Shown here in pieces: positions 5,872-6,083 of a stretch of DNA of 6,083 bases. Positions within the stretch are counted from its first letter, which is position 1. Each line of letters begins with the position of its first letter. The DNA comes from an uncultured Propionibacteriaceae bacterium (GTDB lineage Bacteria > Actinomycetota > Actinomycetes > Propionibacteriales > Propionibacteriaceae): positions 1 through 6,083 of the forward strand of contig CALKHV010000094.1 in NCBI GenBank assembly GCA_937988865.1. Direction: 5' to 3'. Made by a program: the position numbers and the translations under genes. The notes beneath the pieces were generated by a model that was not told where the DNA came from, made no database searches, and worked only from the letters and a program-made list of their open reading frames with translations.

Positions 5872-5929
5872 GGAAGCGGGGCGCCAAGTTCGGGTTGGGG
5901 GACCTCGGGGCTTGGCGTCCCGCTTTCGA
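5870..5929 (+). ncRNA. 19-bp stem-loop, candidate small RNA or leader element
   Basis: Bases 5870-5888 pair with 5911-5929 without a gap: 17 Watson-Crick pairs and two G-T wobbles. The core is AAGCGGGGCGCCAAG against CTTGGCGTCCCGCTT. The loop (5889-5910) is 22 bases and very G-rich, with runs GGG, GGGGG and GGGG. No T tract follows on either strand, so a plain intrinsic terminator is not the obvious reading. Lying downstream of a predicted promoter and CRP-like site, it may be the body or 3' end of a small RNA, or part of a roughly 200-base leader for a gene starting near 6026. No known RNA family was recognised, and transcription is inferred. Confidence 0.35.
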
Positions 5930-6025
5930 TTGTCCTCGTCGCGGTCACCAGACTGACGCACGACCGGTGCCACATGAGCGATGACACTGTGTTCCGCAGG
6001 GACTTACAGGTCTGTAATTACCCCC

Positions 6026-6083
6026 ATGTCATTATCCCCAGCTGTGCACACAGCTGTGGACAACAACCCTCACGCGCCTCGCC
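6026..6083 (+). CDS. Possible N terminus of a gene running off the window
   Basis: An ATG at 6026 opens a frame that stays open to the window end (19 codons, beginning MSLSPAVHTAVDNNPHAPR). There is no Shine-Dalgarno sequence, but TGTAAT at 6013-6018 is placed as a -10 box would be for transcription starting at the ATG itself, i.e. a leaderless mRNA, common in actinobacteria. The -35 region is poor. In many actinobacteria dnaB follows rplI, and DnaB there has a variable, disordered N terminus, so dnaB is one possibility. A competing frame from ATG 5974 is also open to the edge but its residues look non-coding. Too little is present to identify a product. Confidence 0.3.
   Translation, partial: MSLSPAVHTAVDNNPHAPR
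6032..6063. promoter_or_regulatory. Pair of inverted DnaA-box-like sequences
   Basis: TGTGGACAA (6055-6063) is, on the minus strand, TTGTCCACA, the preferred DnaA box of high-GC actinobacteria. TTATCCCCA (6032-6040) on the plus strand differs from the E. coli box TTATCCACA at one base. Between and partly over them lies the inverted repeat AGCTGTG-CA-CACAGCT (6040-6055). Two boxes are too few for an origin within the window. They may mark DnaA control of the adjoining gene or the edge of a larger cluster. Confidence 0.5.

Noticed and set aside
5851..5873. tRNA T-arm-like sequence GGTTCGACC
   Set aside because: No acceptor, D or anticodon stems can be found at the correct distances, and there is no CCA end.
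5870..5929. Minus-strand reading as an actinobacterial 6C RNA
   Set aside because: 6C RNAs have two hairpins each with an uninterrupted run of about six cytosines in the loop; here there is one hairpin with interrupted C runs.
5791..5987. Two minus-strand open frames of about 60 codons in the terminal intergenic region
   Set aside because: They overlap each other, lack ribosome-binding sites, have arginine/proline-rich GC-type composition and run through the 19-bp inverted repeat.
5974..6083. Plus-strand frame from ATG 5974, open to the window edge
   Set aside because: It has no ribosome-binding site and its residues (several Cys, His and Pro through the palindromic DNA) do not look like a protein; the frame from 6026 is a slightly better candidate.

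Overview
The window comes from a high-GC Gram-positive genome. Strong third-position G/C bias, TTGnnn/TAnnnT-type promoters and the protein sequences all point to an actinobacterium. The mix of a Staphylococcus-type class I fructose-bisphosphate aldolase, sucCD and a cysteine-free ribosomal protein S18 would fit Propionibacteriaceae, but that family assignment is inference and was not tested by a search.

Layout. Bases 1-760 hold the end of a ribosomal operon, rpsR (S18) and rplI (L9), closed by a near-perfect terminator hairpin. At 787-2963 is an independent sucCD operon for the two succinyl-CoA synthetase subunits. It has a recognisable promoter, a 16-bp palindrome abutting the -35 box, and a long stem straddling the sucD stop codon. 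Next come a solitary wecB (non-hydrolysing UDP-GlcNAc 2-epimerase, 3021-4172), a 138-base gap with a long imperfect inverted repeat, and a small SRPBCC-fold protein (4320-4772). The latter is convergent with a class I fructose-1,6-bisphosphate aldolase gene (fda, 4776-5663, minus strand), with only 3 bases between the two stop codons.

The last 420 bases (5664-6083) contain no complete gene but are the most structured part of the window. They hold the fda leader with a 5' hairpin, a good plus-strand promoter (TAGACA-N17-TAGCCT), a CRP/FNR-family palindrome at the predicted start site, two consecutive RNA hairpins (one with a 19-bp stem), and finally a pair of inverted DnaA-box-like sequences. 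The DnaA-box-like sequences overlap what may be the start of a leaderless gene running off the edge. That gene could be dnaB, which commonly follows rplI in actinobacteria, but 19 codons cannot prove it.

Functionally the genes are housekeeping: translation, TCA cycle or propionate-type metabolism, glycolysis/gluconeogenesis, and an activated sugar for cell-envelope glycans. No mobile element, CRISPR array, tRNA or rRNA was found. The best candidate for something undescribed is the CRP-site-plus-hairpin element at about 5792-5930, which could be a small RNA or a long regulated leader.
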